DNA from: JAPHSX01 sp039714395
GTDB taxonomy: Bacteria; Pseudomonadota; Gammaproteobacteria; Thiohalomonadales; Thiohalomonadaceae
Assembly: GCA_039714395.1 (NCBI GenBank)
Contig: JBDLJH010000013.1
Span: 1 to 64,000 of the forward strand
Direction of reading: 5' to 3'
Length of the DNA stretch: 64,000 bases
Shown: piece by piece, positions 1 through 8,732 of the stretch
Layout: every line of letters starts with the position of its first letter
How positions within the stretch are numbered: the first letter of the stretch is position 1
Program-made: the position numbers and the translations under genes
The notes under the pieces: model-generated
What the model was told of the DNA's origin: nothing
The model's database searches: none
What the model saw: only the letters and a program-made list of their open reading frames with translations

Positions 1-1
1 G

Positions 2-457
2 CAGCCCTACCTGAGCGTGCTTCGCGTATTCGGCGCGTTGGTTAATCGCAGTGGCCGGTTGGTACCCACGGTGGTTGAAAAGAGTGTTGTGGGTGGGAGA
101 CAGTATTGGCGGCGGACCATCAGGTACCCAGATGGGAAGGTGATCTTTTTCAAAAGCTTCTGGGTTTCTGCCGGAGGTAACCAAGTCATAGAATTCGTCA
201 ATCCGGTACTCGGCTTACAAATGACTGCGCGAGTGGAGGATGACCAACTTCATTACCACGGAGTCAGGTTCGTAGTGAAATTAGGATCAGTGCTGCTGCC
301 GGTACCCGAATGGTTAGTTCTCGGGCACACCAGAATTGTTGAAGTGGCCGTGGACGAAACTCACTTCGCCATGGACTTCCGTATTACGCACCCGTTGTTT
401 GGCCAGGTTTTCCGTTACTCAGGTGAGTTTGAAGCAGCATCAAAGCTATCCTCTTAG
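2..457 (+). CDS. DUF4166-like protein, C-terminal part (cut by window edge)
   Basis: The frame is open to the left edge, so this is the C-terminal ~150 residues of a longer gene. A GTG at 17 could be read as a start, but the upstream codons continue without a stop. The protein is rich in aromatic and beta-strand-like segments (RRTIRYPDGKV, GLQMTARVED, DFRITHPLFGQVF) and resembles the DUF4166 domain, often fused C-terminal to saccharopine-dehydrogenase-like or SDR proteins. Its function is unknown. The family call is from pattern memory and moderately sure. The stop is TAG at 455. Confidence 0.6.
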   Translation, partial: QPYLSVLRVFGALVNRSGRLVPTVVEKSVVGGRQYWRRTIRYPDGKVIFFKSFWVSAGGNQVIEFVNPVLGLQMTARVEDDQLHYHGVRFVVKLGSVLLPVPEWLVLGHTRIVEVAVDETHFAMDFRITHPLFGQVFRYSGEFEAASKLSS

Positions 458-857
458 CAATTCACTCAAGGAGGAGGTGCACCTGTTAATGCGGCGTTTT
501 GCTTCGCCGCACTCTGCATTTACCGTCGGCTGAGCTTGAACGTTCAATGTCTGCAATCGGCTGAGTAGAAGACTAAATTCTAGATATTCTCTGGGGTCTG
601 CTTTGGCCGCTGAGGAGTTGGCAGAAGATAGGGGCGGTTTGGCTGATGTCTACCATGTGCGGGCTCCCTACTTCATAGGCTGCTTCGGCCGCTACCGTTG
701 CCACCTTCTATAAGAACCTGAATAATTTCACATACTAATGAAACTTCAGGAATGTGACTTAGTTCCCTCGTTATTTAGTCAACTTTTGCTAGCTTTAATA
801 CTTAGGAGTTAGATTTTTAGGGATTAATCCATACAGTGGGGCAAGTCATAAATCGCT
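458..857. other. Non-coding gap, one hairpin
   Basis: I see no convincing gene in these 400 bases. A 7-bp perfect hairpin (arms 490-496 and 505-511, TGCGGCG/CGCCGCA) lies 30 bp after the stop of the DUF4166-like gene and may help end its transcript, although no T-run follows. The rest is AT-rich toward 700-857 and presumably holds the promoter of the diguanylate cyclase gene. Confidence 0.5.
490..511 (+). terminator. Hairpin after DUF4166-like gene
   Basis: Perfect 7-bp inverted repeat with an 8-nt loop (TTTTGCTT). There is no downstream U-tract, so a classical intrinsic terminator is not shown; it could be a stabilising 3' hairpin. Confidence 0.3.
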
Positions 858-1898
858 ATGGACAGTCAAGCCGAGTTGACACAACAGACTGTTGATACAT
901 TGAGGTTTAATACCTTAAAAGTTTTTGTCGTAATATCTATCACTGTATCTCCTCCACTATTAATTCTCTATCACCAAATAGGCATACCCGAATTAGTTGT
1001 AGCACTTTCTGGATATTTCATCTGTTCAGGAGTGATATTCTGGCGAATCAAGGATGCTGTTAGTGGCCACATAATATATTCAAGGATCTTTCTAGCTCTG
1101 ACTATTCTGTTGATATTGTATTCACACTATTTAGGTAGTGAAGAAATCGACAATAAACCATGGGCTGTAATGATACCTATTCTAGTACTTTCTCTTACAG
1201 GGCTTCGAGAGGGGCTTGTATGGATTTTAGGAGTTATCGTCACTCTAGTGATGATATATTCAATATCCCCGAATAGTTACAACCTGTTCTCTATTAGTAT
1301 CCAATTAGCAGCCATGGGTACCACGACATATGTGTTTTACATATTTATGAAGCACTATGAGAAAAATCTCATAAAACTATCACTATTGTCACAAATTGAC
1401 GAATTGACCGGTACTTATAATAGGCGTCACTTCAATAAAACTTATGATGCTGAATTCAGACGATTAACAAGAAATCATGGGGCTTTATCAATCCTAATGA
1501 TCGACATTGATCACTTTAAAGAATATAACGATATGTATGGGCACCAGCAAGGTGATGATGTACTTATGGCTGTTGCTGCTACACTCACTAAGTCAGCTCG
1601 ACGAGCTGCTGATAGCGTGTATCGCTATGGTGGAGAAGAATTTTGTATTTTATTACCTGAAATAGATGAGGAGTCGACATCATTATTTGCACAGGATTTG
1701 TGCCAGGATGTCAGGGAGTTACAGATTTCACACCAAGGGGTGCCATTAGGTCAGCTAAGTATATCTGTAGGGTATAACCACTGCCAAAATGCTCAGAGAT
1801 GTACCGTCAAAGACCTTTTAAAGGGGGCTGATAATGCACTATATGCTGCAAAGAACAAAGGAAGAGATCAAGCAGTTGGTGCTGAAGAATTGAACTGA
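858..1898 (+). CDS. Membrane diguanylate cyclase (GGDEF)
   Basis: A 346-residue protein that should make cyclic di-GMP from two GTP. The N-terminal ~165 residues are hydrophobic with about five to six membrane segments and resemble no sensor domain I can name. The C-terminal GGDEF domain starts with DELTGTYNRR (~180). It carries the metal-binding DIDHFKEYND, an active-site GGEEF near 258-262, and an inhibitory-site RxxD (RAAD) at the canonical distance before it. All signatures of an active, product-inhibited cyclase are present and no EAL domain is attached. The gene is monocistronic and AT-rich compared with the polysaccharide locus 7 kb downstream, whose synthase carries a predicted c-di-GMP domain; a functional link is only a guess. 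Confidence 0.93.
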   Translation: MDSQAELTQQTVDTLRFNTLKVFVVISITVSPPLLILYHQIGIPELVVALSGYFICSGVIFWRIKDAVSGHIIYSRIFLALTILLILYSHYLGSEEIDNKPWAVMIPILVLSLTGLREGLVWILGVIVTLVMIYSISPNSYNLFSISIQLAAMGTTTYVFYIFMKHYEKNLIKLSLLSQIDELTGTYNRRHFNKTYDAEFRRLTRNHGALSILMIDIDHFKEYNDMYGHQQGDDVLMAVAATLTKSARRAADSVYRYGGEEFCILLPEIDEESTSLFAQDLCQDVRELQISHQGVPLGQLSISVGYNHCQNAQRCTVKDLLKGADNALYAAKNKGRDQAVGAEELN

Positions 1899-2846
1899 GC
1901 ATTAAGAATATTCGTAAGCGCCGAGCTACATACCATGCGTCGAAAAATATTCAGACTGTCGATGTGGCTTTGAGGTCGACATCTTAATCTCACACGTCTG
2001 CTCTTGGCTAAACAGCGGAAGATAAGGGAACAAACCATTAATTCCCGCTACGGCCGCACAGCAGGCCAATTGAGATGGTAGTAGCTGCCAGAAATAGCCT
2101 TCATATGGTGAAAACAAAGAAGCCCCACCGTTGAAGATGGGGCTGGGATTCCCTCAAGCGCCTGACATATCCATGTCGGCTTGGGTGCGTCACATATATT
2201 ACTATCTAATAACATCGTTGTATGTCAGGTATATTGACTTAAACCGGCCAATAGCAGTGATCCAGCCAGGTAGACTTCGATAGCCGCTAACCACCAGAGA
2301 GCGGACATTAGCCACTCATGTTTCTGATCTGTGAATCCGTCCACATATCTTGTAAATAGTTGGGATATACTAATGTGAGAAATTAAATCGGAGTCCCGAT
2401 TTACTAATATCAATAACGAGACAGGGATTGTTGTATGTTATTCAAAAATGCTAAGTTAGCGAATCCCATTAGAACATCTTTATCTATTCTCGTTGATCTT
2501 GGTAAATGCAGATATTGCCTTTTGAATATATGAATCGGCTACGCTAGGAAAATGGCAACAAAGAAGGCTTCTACTCGTCATTTGTTATTCATTATCTTGA
2601 GTATTTTATTTCAATGCCTCCATATTTCTTGAATTATTTGGGTTGGTATTGAAAAAACGAAAACAAGGGTGTCATGACAAATTTGCGGGAACAGTAGTAA
2701 TTGGAAGTAATAAATCTGAACTAGACCGAGGCACAACAATAACATTAACAGGGATAGTTAGTAATACCGATTGTATTTTTCAGCACTACAATTAATTACA
2801 AAAGTGCGTTTATTTCTAATACTTAATAAAAAAGGAAAAATGAACA
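1899..2846. other. Long AT-rich gap with no recognised gene
   Basis: Nearly 950 bases without a gene I can support. A terminator-like hairpin for minus-strand transcription lies at 2111-2144. A minus-strand frame at 2225-2413 would start at TTG and contains a short hydrophobic stretch near its end; it has no recognisable family. On the + strand about 66 codons are open at ~2593-2794 without a good start codon. Both could be decayed or very small genes. Composition is clearly more AT-rich than the core regions. Confidence 0.4.
2111..2144 (-). terminator. Intrinsic terminator-like hairpin, minus strand
   Basis: Stem AGCCCCA/TGGGGCT (2121-2127 and 2138-2144) with a 10-nt loop. Read on the minus strand it is followed by TCTTTGTTTT. 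That is a reasonable intrinsic terminator, but no convincing minus-strand gene lies upstream of it, so it may be the relic of a lost gene or element. Confidence 0.5.
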
Positions 2847-4043
2847 ATGACTGAACTCGTTTATCCACGTGAACGAACACTTGGTAAAATCACCCTTATT
2901 CTCGGACTGCTTGTTTGGCTTGGCCTAATTATAGGCACAGTGGGTGGTGCATTGGCTGGATTGGCCATCGGCTTCGTATTGTACCTGTTTATGCAGTCTA
3001 CGCTTATTGCCTATATAAAGGGGAATGGCGTCGAACTATCTGAATCCCAGTTTCCTGACCTGCATACACAATTCACAGATTGTTGTGACAGGCTGCAGAT
3101 AGAAACACGCCCGAAGGCATACATTCTAAATGGCAATGGGGGGCTAAACGCATTTGCAACGAAGTTTCTTGGTACGCAGTATGTTGTATTAATGACGGAC
3201 GTGGTAGATGCGATGGAGAAGCATGTTGATGGAGTTCGTTTTTACATAGGGCATGAACTCGGCCACTTGCGCATGAAGCATCTAAGTGGACACTTACTGC
3301 GTTGGCCCGTGTTATGGCTACCACTTTTAGGCGCGGCCTATTCACGTGCGCGTGAGAGTACCTGCGATCGACACGGGCTAGCTTGTAGTGGGTCACCAGA
3401 GGGCGCTGCTCGATCGCTGGCAGCTCTATCGGCTGGTGTGGAGCGTTGGAAGAATCTTGATGTGGCAGCCTATCTTAGTCAGGCAAAACACTCGTCTGGC
3501 TTCTGGATGTCCTTCCATGAACTGACTGCTGGATATCCCTGGCTGACCAAACGAGCAGCCCGCGTAATGGATACCAAAGCGCAAATGCCTAAACGTAACG
3601 TATTCGCCTATTTACTGGCCATATTCGTTCCGTACGCTGGACGCTTGGGGGCGGGATTTGGCGTGCTGATTATGGTCTACATTATTGGTGTGATGGCGGC
3701 TGTGGCCATTCCTGCATACCAAGGCTACATAGTAAAAGCTCAGGTCAGTACCGTAATCATTGAATCACAGAGCGCACGCGAAGCGCTAGGTAGCTATTAC
3801 GAGTCTACCCAGAATATCCCAGAAACATTAGATGCTGCTGGCATTAGTTCGCAACTGGCAGATGGAAGTGAATTATCTCTCGATCCTGAGCAGATGGTGC
3901 TCACTATCAGCATGAAACAAGGCGAACTAATTTTCACACCTAAAGTAGATGAAGAAGGACGCATATTCTGGAACTGTAGTAACGGTGAAGGTACTAAGCC
4001 GAAGCAGCTTCCCCCCTCATGTCTTAATATGGGAAATCAATAG
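2847..4043 (+). CDS. M48-family metalloprotease fused to a type IV pilin-like segment
   Basis: A 398-residue membrane protein. Residues ~15-60 contain two membrane segments, followed by an M48-type protease core: HELGH zinc motif at 136-140 and a downstream RESTCDRHG element (E170, D174) matching the ExxxD third-ligand region of HtpX/Ste24-like enzymes. At ~275-303 a hydrophobic stretch, MVYIIGVMAAVAIPAYQGY, looks like the N-terminal helix of a type IV pilin with its AIPAYQ boundary. A ~95-residue domain like the globular part of minor pilins follows. A purine-rich RBS (AAAGGAAAAA) precedes the ATG. I infer a membrane protease whose C-terminal part reuses a pilin fold; its substrate is unknown. 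There is no prepilin peptidase site in the usual N-terminal position. Confidence 0.85.
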   Translation: MTELVYPRERTLGKITLILGLLVWLGLIIGTVGGALAGLAIGFVLYLFMQSTLIAYIKGNGVELSESQFPDLHTQFTDCCDRLQIETRPKAYILNGNGGLNAFATKFLGTQYVVLMTDVVDAMEKHVDGVRFYIGHELGHLRMKHLSGHLLRWPVLWLPLLGAAYSRARESTCDRHGLACSGSPEGAARSLAALSAGVERWKNLDVAAYLSQAKHSSGFWMSFHELTAGYPWLTKRAARVMDTKAQMPKRNVFAYLLAIFVPYAGRLGAGFGVLIMVYIIGVMAAVAIPAYQGYIVKAQVSTVIIESQSAREALGSYYESTQNIPETLDAAGISSQLADGSELSLDPEQMVLTISMKQGELIFTPKVDEEGRIFWNCSNGEGTKPKQLPPSCLNMGNQ

Positions 4044-4347
4044 GAGCTTAATTGGTGATCAGAATTCGAAGAATAAAAAGCTAGTAAGGCAGCCATAATT
4101 GTTCGTTTTCGCTAACTGCCGACATTAGATAGTCAATCTAATGGGGCACAGTCGTATAGCACCTGACTGTCAGTGTCACGACTCGCTATCCGTGCATAAC
4201 GAGACAGCATTTCGCTATCTTATTGATTACTAGAGAGTTACAGTGCTACAAAGAGGTCTAACTATAAATGTATAATGAGACATGAGCGCCCCTTATGTGA
4301 AACAAGGCAACAACAGCTTGCCGGTCTAGCAGCGTTGAGAGAGTAGA
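4044..4347. other. Non-coding gap
   Basis: About 300 bases with no recognisable gene, RNA or terminator. Composition shifts here from AT-rich to the more GC-rich glycosyltransferase gene that follows. Confidence 0.5.
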
Positions 4348-5499
4348 ATGCGAGTAGGGATCCTTCTGTTAAATTCTGGGCGAGGGAGCGGTGAAGTGGC
4401 GCGCCAGCAGGCTCGCTACCTTGTGTCAAGCGGATGCGAGGTTTACTTCATGCATCCCGGCATTGGAAAAGGCGTTCCCGGCGCCATCAACAAGGACATC
4501 GCACTTCACACCTCTGTCGTTCCTGTGCACGAACACCTGCCTTCGGCCGGTCGATCTCAGGAGCAGGTTGCGGCCATGCCGTACGATCGTGTGATGTCTT
4601 ACCTGCAGGATTATGAGCGGGTCCTCGAGTCAGTCATTTCCGAGGTCGACATCGTTCTGGGGCACCATGCCAACATTAGCGCAATTGCGACGACGAATGT
4701 TGCCAATCGTGCCGGAAAGCCCTACGCACTCTTTCTCCATGGTACGGGTATCGAGCCACGGCACGATGGCAAGTACAACGATCGAGTGTGGTCGATGATT
4801 CAGGAAGCCATTGAGGGTGCGGCCGGGATCCTCGTTACAACTGACTATGTCCGCGACCAACTCGTCCGTCCCCTCGTCGATGTTCCTCTTGAGCGTTTTC
4901 TGGTCCTTCCATGCGGAATCGACCTCGACGAATTCTCTCCTGGCAAGGGTGCGGAGCTCGCGCGTAGTTACCAACTACCAGACTCGTACGTTATCTGTCC
5001 AGGCGCCTTGACTGCCTCGAAAGGGCCGCAAAACGTCGTTGAAGCTACCAAGCAGTACGCAGACATCGCGACGACGATCTTCATCGGAGATGGGGAGTTG
5101 CGTCAGGAAATCGAAGCGAACTTGAACGACCGTGGAAGAGTTTTGGGATTCGTGCCCGCCGAGGACAAGGCAGCCCTCATTAATGCTGCGTCGATCCTGA
5201 CCGCTGCTCCGGAGAAGAAGGAGCATTTTGGCATTATTTACGCCGAGGGGCTCGCAGCAGGTACGCCATCTGTGGCCTATGAGGGAGGTGGAGTCTCGTC
5301 AATCGTGACGCCGGAGACCGGGATTCTCACCGAGCGCGATCCAAAGTTGTTGGGTTCTTCGATCCGCGAATTGCTGAACGATCCTGAGAGGTTGGGCAGG
5401 ATGGCGCGCAACGGGCGGACAAGGGCAGAGGAAAACTACGACTGGCGCACGCTTGGGCGAAAGCTGAAGGACTGGCTTACTGCAATGTATTCTTTTTGA
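4348..5499 (+). CDS. Glycosyltransferase family 4
   Basis: A 383-residue GT-B glycosyltransferase. The N-terminal half has a Rossmann start (MRVGILLLNSGRGSGEVARQ) and a short acceptor-side domain. The C-terminal half carries the GT4 donor-site EX7E element (EHFGIIYAEG followed by LAAGTPSVAYEGGG, ~293-315). The donor and acceptor cannot be read from sequence. It lies alone on the + strand, convergent with the two GDP-mannose genes, so GDP-mannose is a plausible donor. Codon use is GC-richer than the flanking M48 gene. Start: ATG shortly after a GAGAGAG purine run. Confidence 0.88.
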   Translation: MRVGILLLNSGRGSGEVARQQARYLVSSGCEVYFMHPGIGKGVPGAINKDIALHTSVVPVHEHLPSAGRSQEQVAAMPYDRVMSYLQDYERVLESVISEVDIVLGHHANISAIATTNVANRAGKPYALFLHGTGIEPRHDGKYNDRVWSMIQEAIEGAAGILVTTDYVRDQLVRPLVDVPLERFLVLPCGIDLDEFSPGKGAELARSYQLPDSYVICPGALTASKGPQNVVEATKQYADIATTIFIGDGELRQEIEANLNDRGRVLGFVPAEDKAALINAASILTAAPEKKEHFGIIYAEGLAAGTPSVAYEGGGVSSIVTPETGILTERDPKLLGSSIRELLNDPERLGRMARNGRTRAEENYDWRTLGRKLKDWLTAMYSF

Positions 5500-5554
5500 C
5501 GTCCCACCGAAACAGAATAGCTAACTGTCAAATTCTGGCGGCGATTACTACAAC

Positions 5555-6901
5555 TTATTCACTTAGCAAGCCTGTGAGTGCAGACGTCTTTTCGTGCATT
5601 AAACTTTCTACCCCTCGTGACTCTACGTTCAGTCGTAGCACTGGCTCGGTATTTGATGCACGCACATTGAGGCGCCAGTCGGCAAATTCAAGGCTTATGC
5701 CATCAGTACGGTCAGTATTAATAGCGCTGTCTGCATAACGTTTCATCACAGTGTCAATGCTTGCCTGGGGATCTGTCACGTGAAAGTTGATTTCACCGCT
5801 ACAGGGATAGGCGTGCATGCGCTCACCCACCAACGCGGACAACGGTTTGCCGGATACACTGAGGAGTTCGGAAACCAGCAACCAAGGTATCATGCCGCTA
5901 TCACAATAAGCGAAGTCACGAAAATAGTGGTGCGCACTCATCTCGCCACCATAAATGGCATTCTCGAAACGCATGCGTTCTTTGATAAATGCATGCCCTG
6001 TCTTACTCTGCACTGCTACCCCTCCGGCTTTGTTTACCAGATCTATGGTATTCCAAGTCAAGCGTGGGTCATGCACAATCTTCTCGCCTGGGTGCTTACG
6101 TAAGAAGGCCTCAGCTAGCAGGCCAACAATATAATACCCCTCAATAAAATTACCCTGCTCATCAAACAAAAAGCAGCGATCAAAATCACCGTCCCATGCC
6201 ACACCCATATCTGCGCCACTTGAGCACACTGCCTCAATGCAGGCTGAACGATTCTCGGGCAGAAGTGGATTAGGTATACCGTTCGGGAAGCTTCCATCTG
6301 GCTCGAAATGCACTGGCACAATCTCGATAGGCAGGTGCCGAGCTATCTCTGCAGCAACGAGGCCTGCACCGCCGTTGCCTGCATCCATGGCGATTTTCAG
6401 AGGCCTGAGATTGGCAGCATCCACATAACTTAGGATGTGTGCGATATAGGGGGGGCGGCCATTGATCGAGTGTCGCACACCACGCTCTGTCTGATGAGTG
6501 AAATTACCGCTCGCAGCGCGATCATGAACCTCTGACAGGCCTGAGTCACCACTGATCGGGCGCGCGCCCTCACGCACAAACTTCATGCCGTTGTAATCCA
6601 TAGGATTGTGGCTGGCCGTGATCATAATCCCACCATCCATATCGAAATGTGCGGTGGCAAAATACATTTCTTCTGTCCCACACAGACCGATGTCATATAC
6701 ATCAGCTCCTGCATCCATCAAACCACTGGCAAGAGCATTGGTCAGGCTGGGACTGGACAAACGAACGTCATATCCAACAATTACACTACTGGCCCCGATT
6801 ACCTCAGCGAAAGCACGCCCTATCCGATAGGCAATATCCTCGTTAAGGGTGTCAGGCACTACGCCGCGCACGTCATAAGCCTTGAAGCAACTAAGCTTCA
6901 T
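5555..6901 (-). CDS. manB: Phosphomannomutase / phosphoglucomutase
   Basis: Converts mannose-6-phosphate to mannose-1-phosphate (many homologues also use glucose phosphates), the middle step toward GDP-mannose. About 448 residues from MKLSCFKAYDVRG, the usual family N-terminus. Catalytic-serine loop TASHNPMDYNGMK, metal loop DGDFDR, sugar loop GEMSAHHYF and phosphate-binding RASNTEPVLRLN are all present, so it should be active. I chose the ATG at 6901 because GGAG sits 8 nt upstream; the open frame reaches 6952 but that part lies inside the upstream gene. It overlaps the guanylyltransferase gene by 11 bp, implying co-transcription and coupling. algC/cpsG are equivalent names. Confidence 0.93.
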   Translation of the reverse strand: MKLSCFKAYDVRGVVPDTLNEDIAYRIGRAFAEVIGASSVIVGYDVRLSSPSLTNALASGLMDAGADVYDIGLCGTEEMYFATAHFDMDGGIMITASHNPMDYNGMKFVREGARPISGDSGLSEVHDRAASGNFTHQTERGVRHSINGRPPYIAHILSYVDAANLRPLKIAMDAGNGGAGLVAAEIARHLPIEIVPVHFEPDGSFPNGIPNPLLPENRSACIEAVCSSGADMGVAWDGDFDRCFLFDEQGNFIEGYYIVGLLAEAFLRKHPGEKIVHDPRLTWNTIDLVNKAGGVAVQSKTGHAFIKERMRFENAIYGGEMSAHHYFRDFAYCDSGMIPWLLVSELLSVSGKPLSALVGERMHAYPCSGEINFHVTDPQASIDTVMKRYADSAINTDRTDGISLEFADWRLNVRASNTEPVLRLNVESRGVESLMHEKTSALTGLLSE

Positions 6902-8378
6902 CCTTTTTCTCCGCGCTACGTCCATAAACATCATCAAAGCGGATGATGTCATCCTCGCCCAGGTAGCTTCCAGACTGCACCTCGATCAACTCTAACGGTA
7001 TCTTCCCTGGATTTTCCAGACGATGTACTGCGCCTATCGGTATATAAGTGGATTGATTCTCGGTCAACAGGAATTTCTTGTCATCACAGGTGATCTCCGC
7101 TGTACCGTTTACCACGATCCAGTGCTCCGCACGGTGGTGATGCTTCTGCAGAGAAAGGCAGGCATGAGGGTTGATAGTCATGTGCTTGACCTGGAAGCGT
7201 TCACCCATATCAATGCAATTATACTTTCCCCAAGGGCGGAATACCTCTCTGTGCTTGAAGGCCTCTGGACGGTCGTTATTTTTGAGCATATCGACAAGCT
7301 TTTTCACTTCCTGAGCTCGCCCGCGTTCTGCCACCATTACGGCATCTGGTGTATCCACCACCACCAGGTCCCTGACCCCGAACAATGAAACCAGGCGGGT
7401 TCCCGAACGCGCATAGCATCCGCTGGCTTCAACACTACACACATCGCCAACATAGACATTTCCATCCTCATCCTTGTCAGCAAGGTCCCACAGGGCTGAC
7501 CATGACCCTACATCACTCCAGGCTGTATCCATCGGTACAACCACAGAGTTCTCAGTCTTTTCCATTACCGCATAATCGATGGAGTCCTCGGGACTTTGTT
7601 CAAATGCCTCGCGGTCAAGACGCACAAAATCAAGATCTATACTCGCTTGCTCTATTGCTTTCTCACAGGCTGCCAGCATCTCAGGATTGAAGCGTTCAAG
7701 CTCTTCCAGATAACGACTTGCCTTGAACATGAACATACCGCTGTTCCAGAAATATCCACCGCTCTTTAGATAGCGTTCTGCACTATCAGGGTCTGGTTTT
7801 TCTATGAATTCTGCAACGGAAAAGACTTCACATTTGCTGGGTGCGGAAGCATCACTGTCCATTAACTCTCCGCTACCCGCAAGCTCACCAGCGCGGATAT
7901 AGCCATAGCCCGTATGAGGCCTTGTGGGCGATATACCAAAAGTCACCAGTTTACCTTGCTCGGCATGAAAGCGAGCCTGCTCGATGGCCAGATGAAATAC
8001 CGGCACATTCAGTATCACATGATCTGCTGGTAATACCAAAAGCAATGGATCGTTCTTGGAAACCATGCGGGCATGCCTCGCCGCCACGGCAATAGCTGGT
8101 GCCGTGTTCCGGGCAACCGGCTCCAGCAAGACACCTTGATGCACAGCTTGCATGTGTCGTAACTGCTCAGCCACGGTAAAGCGGTGCTGTTCATTACATA
8201 CAACGATTGGTGCCGCCAAGTCTTTCACGCCCTGCAGACGCTTCAGGGTGGCCTGCATAAGGCTGTCCTTATCTACGAGAGGTAGAAATTGTTTGGGCAT
8301 TACCTGTCGTGATAGAGGCCATAGTCGCGTACCGGAACCGCCTGACAGGATTACAGGAATTAGAGACATATTATTCAT
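6891..8378 (-). CDS. manC: Mannose-1-phosphate guanylyltransferase (with C-terminal isomerase-type cupin)
   Basis: About 495 residues of the bifunctional type II PMI-GMP class (ManC/CpsB/AlgA). It makes GDP-mannose from GTP and mannose-1-phosphate and may also isomerise fructose-6-phosphate. The N-terminal nucleotidyltransferase signature is ILSGGSGTRLWPLSRQ; FIEKPD lies in the core; the C-terminal cupin has HHHRAEHWIVVNGTAEI. The frame is open to 8426, but those 16 extra codons derive from an IS3-type transposase remnant. The start MNN at 8378 is preceded by GAGAAG, and MSLIP at 8369 is an alternative. With the mutase gene it supplies GDP-mannose, probably to the adjacent polysaccharide operon. 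Confidence 0.93.
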   Translation of the reverse strand: MNNMSLIPVILSGGSGTRLWPLSRQVMPKQFLPLVDKDSLMQATLKRLQGVKDLAAPIVVCNEQHRFTVAEQLRHMQAVHQGVLLEPVARNTAPAIAVAARHARMVSKNDPLLLVLPADHVILNVPVFHLAIEQARFHAEQGKLVTFGISPTRPHTGYGYIRAGELAGSGELMDSDASAPSKCEVFSVAEFIEKPDPDSAERYLKSGGYFWNSGMFMFKASRYLEELERFNPEMLAACEKAIEQASIDLDFVRLDREAFEQSPEDSIDYAVMEKTENSVVVPMDTAWSDVGSWSALWDLADKDEDGNVYVGDVCSVEASGCYARSGTRLVSLFGVRDLVVVDTPDAVMVAERGRAQEVKKLVDMLKNNDRPEAFKHREVFRPWGKYNCIDMGERFQVKHMTINPHACLSLQKHHHRAEHWIVVNGTAEITCDDKKFLLTENQSTYIPIGAVHRLENPGKIPLELIEVQSGSYLGEDDIIRFDDVYGRSAEKKDEA

Positions 8379-8389
8379 TTTCTTCTCAT

Positions 8390-8588
8390 GCTTGAGGTAA
8401 ACCTCTTCATATTTGAGCTGCGCCACAACCGCTCAACGAATACATTTTCAACCCAGCGGCCTTTGCAGTCCATGCTGCTTGAGCACTCCGGTAAACTCCT
8501 CACTCGCAAACTGGCTGCCCTAGTCTACCACCAGCTGAGTCGCTTCCAATTTGGATTCTGGACTGAATGTCTTTCTCGTCTTAGCCAT
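8390..8588 (-). pseudogene. IS3-family transposase remnant, internally deleted
   Basis: Read on the minus strand from ATG 8588, the peptide begins MAKTRKTFSPESKLEATQLV, like an IS3-family OrfA N-terminus. At VVD-stop-GS (TAG at 8520-8522) it runs straight into QFASEEFTGVLKQ and, after frameshifts, KGRWVENVFVERLWR and KYEEVYLK, which are the C-terminal end of OrfB. OrfA typically has a DQG near this point and OrfB has DQGSQF, so the deletion appears to have joined the two proteins at a shared short sequence. At least one nonsense change and two frameshifts make it inactive. It lies between manC and the polysaccharide operon. Confidence 0.85.
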
Positions 8589-8732
8589 TTTGTCAGCTGT
8601 TTGTCTTGAGAGTAATTATATCACCCATAATCAGGTGGCCAAATTAACTATGCCACTATAGATTGAGCGTTGCACTTGTTACCTGAATTCGCGCTTGCTA
8701 GAGTAAAAGTTCAATTTCACAGGGAATCATAT

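Noticed and set aside
2225..2413. 62-codon minus-strand frame with a hydrophobic stretch
   Set aside because: It starts at TTG without a good RBS and has no family; the nearby terminator hairpin is the only support, so it is not listed as a gene.
8670..8732. TTG-initiated N-terminal extension of the BcsB-like protein
   Set aside because: The ATG at 8733 has an RBS and gives a normal signal peptide; the extension has neither.
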